Positions 61,596 to 64,000 of a stretch of 64,000 bases of DNA are shown one piece after another; the first letter of the stretch is position 1, and each line of letters begins with the position of its first letter. Location of the stretch: the NCBI GenBank assembly GCA_009363175.1, contig CP045205.1, forward strand, positions 1,984,001 through 2,048,000, written 5' to 3'. This stretch comes from Citrobacter telavivensis (lineage in GTDB: Bacteria; Pseudomonadota; Gammaproteobacteria; Enterobacterales; Enterobacteriaceae). The notes below the pieces were generated by a model that saw nothing but the letters and a program-made list of their open reading frames with translations, did not search any database and was not told where the DNA came from. The translations under genes and the position numbers were made by a program.

Positions 61596-63794
61596 ATGCC
61601 AGTCAAGCGCAACCTGATAAATAATATAAGAATATTCGCTCTTGCGATCGTGCTCTCCATCGCAGCCATCCAGTTTTCGCGTTTGATTTCCCCGCTTGCG
61701 ATTGTGGATTCCAGTTATATCTATCTTTCGTGGTTGCCGCTGTGCGTCCTGCTGTCGATGATGTTTCTTTTCGGCAGGCGCGGTGTTCTGCCCGTCATGT
61801 TAGCGTTGTATATTACTAACCTCTGGAATCTTCATCTGCCGTTTGCCCAGGGGGCAGTACTTCTGTTTTGCCAGATGTCTGTTGTGGTGGGTGTTTGCGC
61901 TATTGCTCGCTGGCAATTGGGTTCGCGCTGGCGCTGTGGGCTACCCAATCGCAATATCTGGCGACGCGTCATTTTGTTCGGTTTTATTACCCCTGTGGGC
62001 ATCAAAATCAGCATGTATCTGGCGGGTCATTATCTCGACTTTCCGGTGGCCGTCTCGACGTTCTTTGGTACTGCAGCCGCTATTTTCACGATTGTCGATA
62101 TTCTAAGCCTGATCTCCGCGGTGCTAATTTTCACCATGCTTTTTTATTACCCGATGCGGATGATCGTGAGTCCACACTATGCCCGAACATTCTGGCGTAG
62201 AGATATCGCCCCCTGTTTCAAGAAGGAAATTCGCTTATTTACCTTGTGCTGGCTCGCTGTCATCGCTGTTTTGCTCATCCTGATGTGCACCCCGTATGAC
62301 AACGATTACATCGCCGGGTATCTGGTTCCTGTTTTCTTTATCATTTTCACCTCCGGCGTGGGCAAGCTGACTTACCCTTTTTTGAACCTGAGCTGGGCGG
62401 TTTCAACGCTGTTCTTGCTGACCTACAACCGCAATTTTTTACAGGGCGTCGGGTCGGAGTATTCGTTGGCCTTCGTCCTGTCGGTATTGGTTTCGTTCAG
62501 TATTTGTCTGCTCTATATGATGCGTATCTACCAGCGTAGCGAATGGTTAAATCGTCGTTGGCATCAGCAGGCGCTTACCGATCCTTTAACCCGCTTGCCG
62601 AATCTGCGCGCGCTGGAACAGTTCCTGCAAAAAGGGGCCGGGCAGAGCGTCTGCTGTCTGCGCCTGGAGAATATGGAGTTTCTCAGTCGTCATTACGGCA
62701 TGCTGATGCGCGTGCATAGCAAACGCACGGTGCACCGTATGCTGCAACCGTTGATGCTTGAGGATGAAAAAATCTTCCAGTTGCCCGGCAGTGAATTATT
62801 GCTGGTGCTCAATGGGTCGGAGGTGGACGCCCGCCTGCAACATATGCTCGACCTGTTGAACAGTCGTAAAATTTACTGGAACAACACCGGGCTGGACATG
62901 GGCTATGGCGCATCCTGGGGACAATGGGACGGTAAGCAGGAGACGTTGCAACCGCTGTTGGGTCAGTTGAGTTGGCTGGCGGAACAATCCTGCGCAAATC
63001 ACCGGGTGCTGGCACTGACTCACAGCCAGGAAGTGGCGACAGGTCAGACAACCGAACGGGTGCTGCTGCTCAATAAAATACGTAAAGCACTCGATGGTGG
63101 CGATCTTCTGCTTTACGCGCAGCCTATCCGCGACGCTCAGGGCAAAGGATACGATGAAATTCTCGCGCGGCTGAAAAGCGATGAAGGCATCATGACCCCG
63201 GATCAATTTATCCCGCTAATAGCACAGTTTAACCTCAGCGCCCGCTTTGATCTGCAGGTAGTTGAAGCCTTGCTGAACTGGTTATCGGAGCATCCTTCTA
63301 CTGAGCCAGGGCCGCTTTTTTCGGTCAATTTAATGCCGCTGACCTTGCTGCAAAAAGAGACGGCGCCGCGCATCATTCGCCTGTTTACCCGTTATGGTAT
63401 CGCGCCAGAAACGGTGATCATTGAGATAACTGAAGAGCAGGCGTTTTCCAATTCGGAAACCAGCATGCAAAACATCGAACAGTTGCACAGGTTTGGCTTC
63501 AGGATTGCGATTGATGATTTTGGAACCGGCTATGCCAATTATGAGCGCCTGAAGCGCCTGCAGGCAGACATCATCAAAATCGATGGCGTGTTCGTAAAAG
63601 ATATTATGACCGATTCTCTGGATGCGATGATCGTGAAGTCGATAACCGATCTGGCAAAAGCAAAGTCGTTAAGCGTGGTGGCGGAATATGTAGAGACGCC
63701 TGCGCAGCGGGAGCTGCTGTTAAGCCTGGGGGTGAACTACCTGCAAGGGTATTTGATTGGACGACCGAGGCCGTTAGGGGAATTACAGGGATAA
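61596..63794 (+). CDS. pdeA: PdeA (YfeA), membrane cyclic-di-GMP phosphodiesterase with degenerate GGDEF
   Basis: 732 residues from the ATG at 61596, where similarity to E. coli YfeA begins (NLINNIRIFALA); an upstream ATG at 61515 is rejected. Residues 1 to about 310 are a membrane sensor with eight or so helices. A GGDEF domain follows (ALTDPLTRLPNLRALE), but its signature site reads PGSEL (397-401), so cyclase activity is unlikely. The EAL domain has EIL at 521-523, the downstream catalytic DDFGTGY at 640-646, and EITEEQ and AEYVET, so hydrolysis of c-di-GMP is plausible. The ribosome site is weak. Confidence 0.93.
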   Translation: MPVKRNLINNIRIFALAIVLSIAAIQFSRLISPLAIVDSSYIYLSWLPLCVLLSMMFLFGRRGVLPVMLALYITNLWNLHLPFAQGAVLLFCQMSVVVGVCAIARWQLGSRWRCGLPNRNIWRRVILFGFITPVGIKISMYLAGHYLDFPVAVSTFFGTAAAIFTIVDILSLISAVLIFTMLFYYPMRMIVSPHYARTFWRRDIAPCFKKEIRLFTLCWLAVIAVLLILMCTPYDNDYIAGYLVPVFFIIFTSGVGKLTYPFLNLSWAVSTLFLLTYNRNFLQGVGSEYSLAFVLSVLVSFSICLLYMMRIYQRSEWLNRRWHQQALTDPLTRLPNLRALEQFLQKGAGQSVCCLRLENMEFLSRHYGMLMRVHSKRTVHRMLQPLMLEDEKIFQLPGSELLLVLNGSEVDARLQHMLDLLNSRKIYWNNTGLDMGYGASWGQWDGKQETLQPLLGQLSWLAEQSCANHRVLALTHSQEVATGQTTERVLLLNKIRKALDGGDLLLYAQPIRDAQGKGYDEILARLKSDEGIMTPDQFIPLIAQFNLSARFDLQVVEALLNWLSEHPSTEPGPLFSVNLMPLTLLQKETAPRIIRLFTRYGIAPETVIIEITEEQAFSNSETSMQNIEQLHRFGFRIAIDDFGTGYANYERLKRLQADIIKIDGVFVKDIMTDSLDAMIVKSITDLAKAKSLSVVAEYVETPAQRELLLSLGVNYLQGYLIGRPRPLGELQG

Positions 63795-63821
63795 AAAAAC
63801 GGGGATGCGCTCCCCGTTTTT
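63795..63821. terminator. Bidirectional terminator between pdeA and nupC
   Basis: AACGGGGA (63798-63805) pairs with TCCCCGTT (63811-63818), loop TGCGC, with an A run on the left and a T run on the right, so it can stop both convergent genes. Confidence 0.93.
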
Positions 63822-63835
63822 ATGTCAGTGCTGTC

Positions 63836-64000
63836 TTACAGAACCAGTGCGGCGATAGATGCCGACAGGACGCTCACCAGCGTAGAGCCGTAAACCAGCT
63901 TCAGACCGAAGCGGGACACGACGTTACCTTGCTCTTCGTTCAGGCCTTTAATCGCGCCCGCGATGATACCGATAGAAGAGAAGTTGGCGAAGGAAACCAG
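63836..64000 (-). CDS. nupC: NupC nucleoside transporter, C-terminal fragment
   Basis: The last 54 residues and stop (63836-63838) of a gene that continues past the window. The run LVSFANFSSIGIIAGAIKGL and the end LVSVLSASIAALVL match the C-terminus of the E. coli concentrative nucleoside transporter NupC, which takes up nucleosides with protons. The part seen has two hydrophobic segments. It keeps the E. coli position beside yfeA. Confidence 0.93.
   Translation of the reverse strand: MVSFANFSSIGIIAGAIKGLNEEQGNVVSRFGLKLVYGSTLVSVLSASIAALVL

Overview
The window is chromosomal DNA from a member of the Enterobacteriaceae. Protein similarity recalled from E. coli K-12 and Salmonella is very high along most of it, and gene order follows the aegA-to-nupC part of those chromosomes. 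A ptsJ/amidotransferase pair beside pdxK is a Salmonella/Citrobacter trait. No murR-murQ-murP-yfeW block lies between yfeX and ucpA. I infer a Citrobacter-like species; this was not tested by a search. No prophage, insertion sequence, CRISPR array or plasmid origin was seen.

Layout. 1-7.9 kb: the 3' end of aegA, then nudK, ypfG, the tktB-talA pentose phosphate pair and maeB. 8.0-22.8 kb: a complete 17-gene ethanolamine utilisation (eut) operon, eutS-P-Q-T-D-M-N-E-J-G-H-A-B-C-L-K-R. It encodes the bacterial microcompartment shell (EutS, M, N, L, K), the B12-dependent lyase EutBC, its reactivase EutA, the cobalamin adenosyltransferase EutT, the aldehyde, alcohol and acetyl-phosphate enzymes EutE, G and D, the permease EutH, accessory EutP, Q and J, and the activator EutR. 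22.9-29.7 kb: hemF and amiA, ypeA, an extra alpha/beta hydrolase lipoprotein, yfeZ, yfeY, yfeX and ucpA. 29.8-39.9 kb: the cysPUWA sulfate/thiosulfate importer, then a three-gene cassette (AraC-type regulator, MFS permease, GH78 alpha-L-rhamnosidase) sitting between cysA and cysM. 39.9-43.1 kb: a glutamine amidotransferase, ptsJ, pdxK and a small coupled gene. 43.1-43.7 kb: a six-unit BIME/REP array. 43.7-46.3 kb: ptsH-ptsI-crr on the minus strand. 46.7-54.5 kb: cysK, cysZ, zipA, ligA, ypeB, yfeH, yfeR and a FlxA-like coiled-coil gene. 54.7-57.9 kb: the xapABR xanthosine genes. 58.1-64 kb: a tRNA-Val x3/tRNA-Lys operon, gltX, yfeC-yfeD, two tRNA-Ala genes, an EAL phosphodiesterase (pdeA/yfeA) and the 3' end of nupC.

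Functional themes. Sulfur assimilation (cysPUWA, cysM, cysK, cysZ) and the sugar PTS are core functions. The eut operon supplies carbon and nitrogen from ethanolamine. The regions that differ most from the reference order are the rhamnosidase cassette, the hydrolase lipoprotein, the FlxA-like gene and the dense REP elements. The most interesting of these is the rhamnosidase cassette: it breaks the cysPUWAM order and carries its own candidate operator, a motif shared upstream of its regulator and transporter genes.
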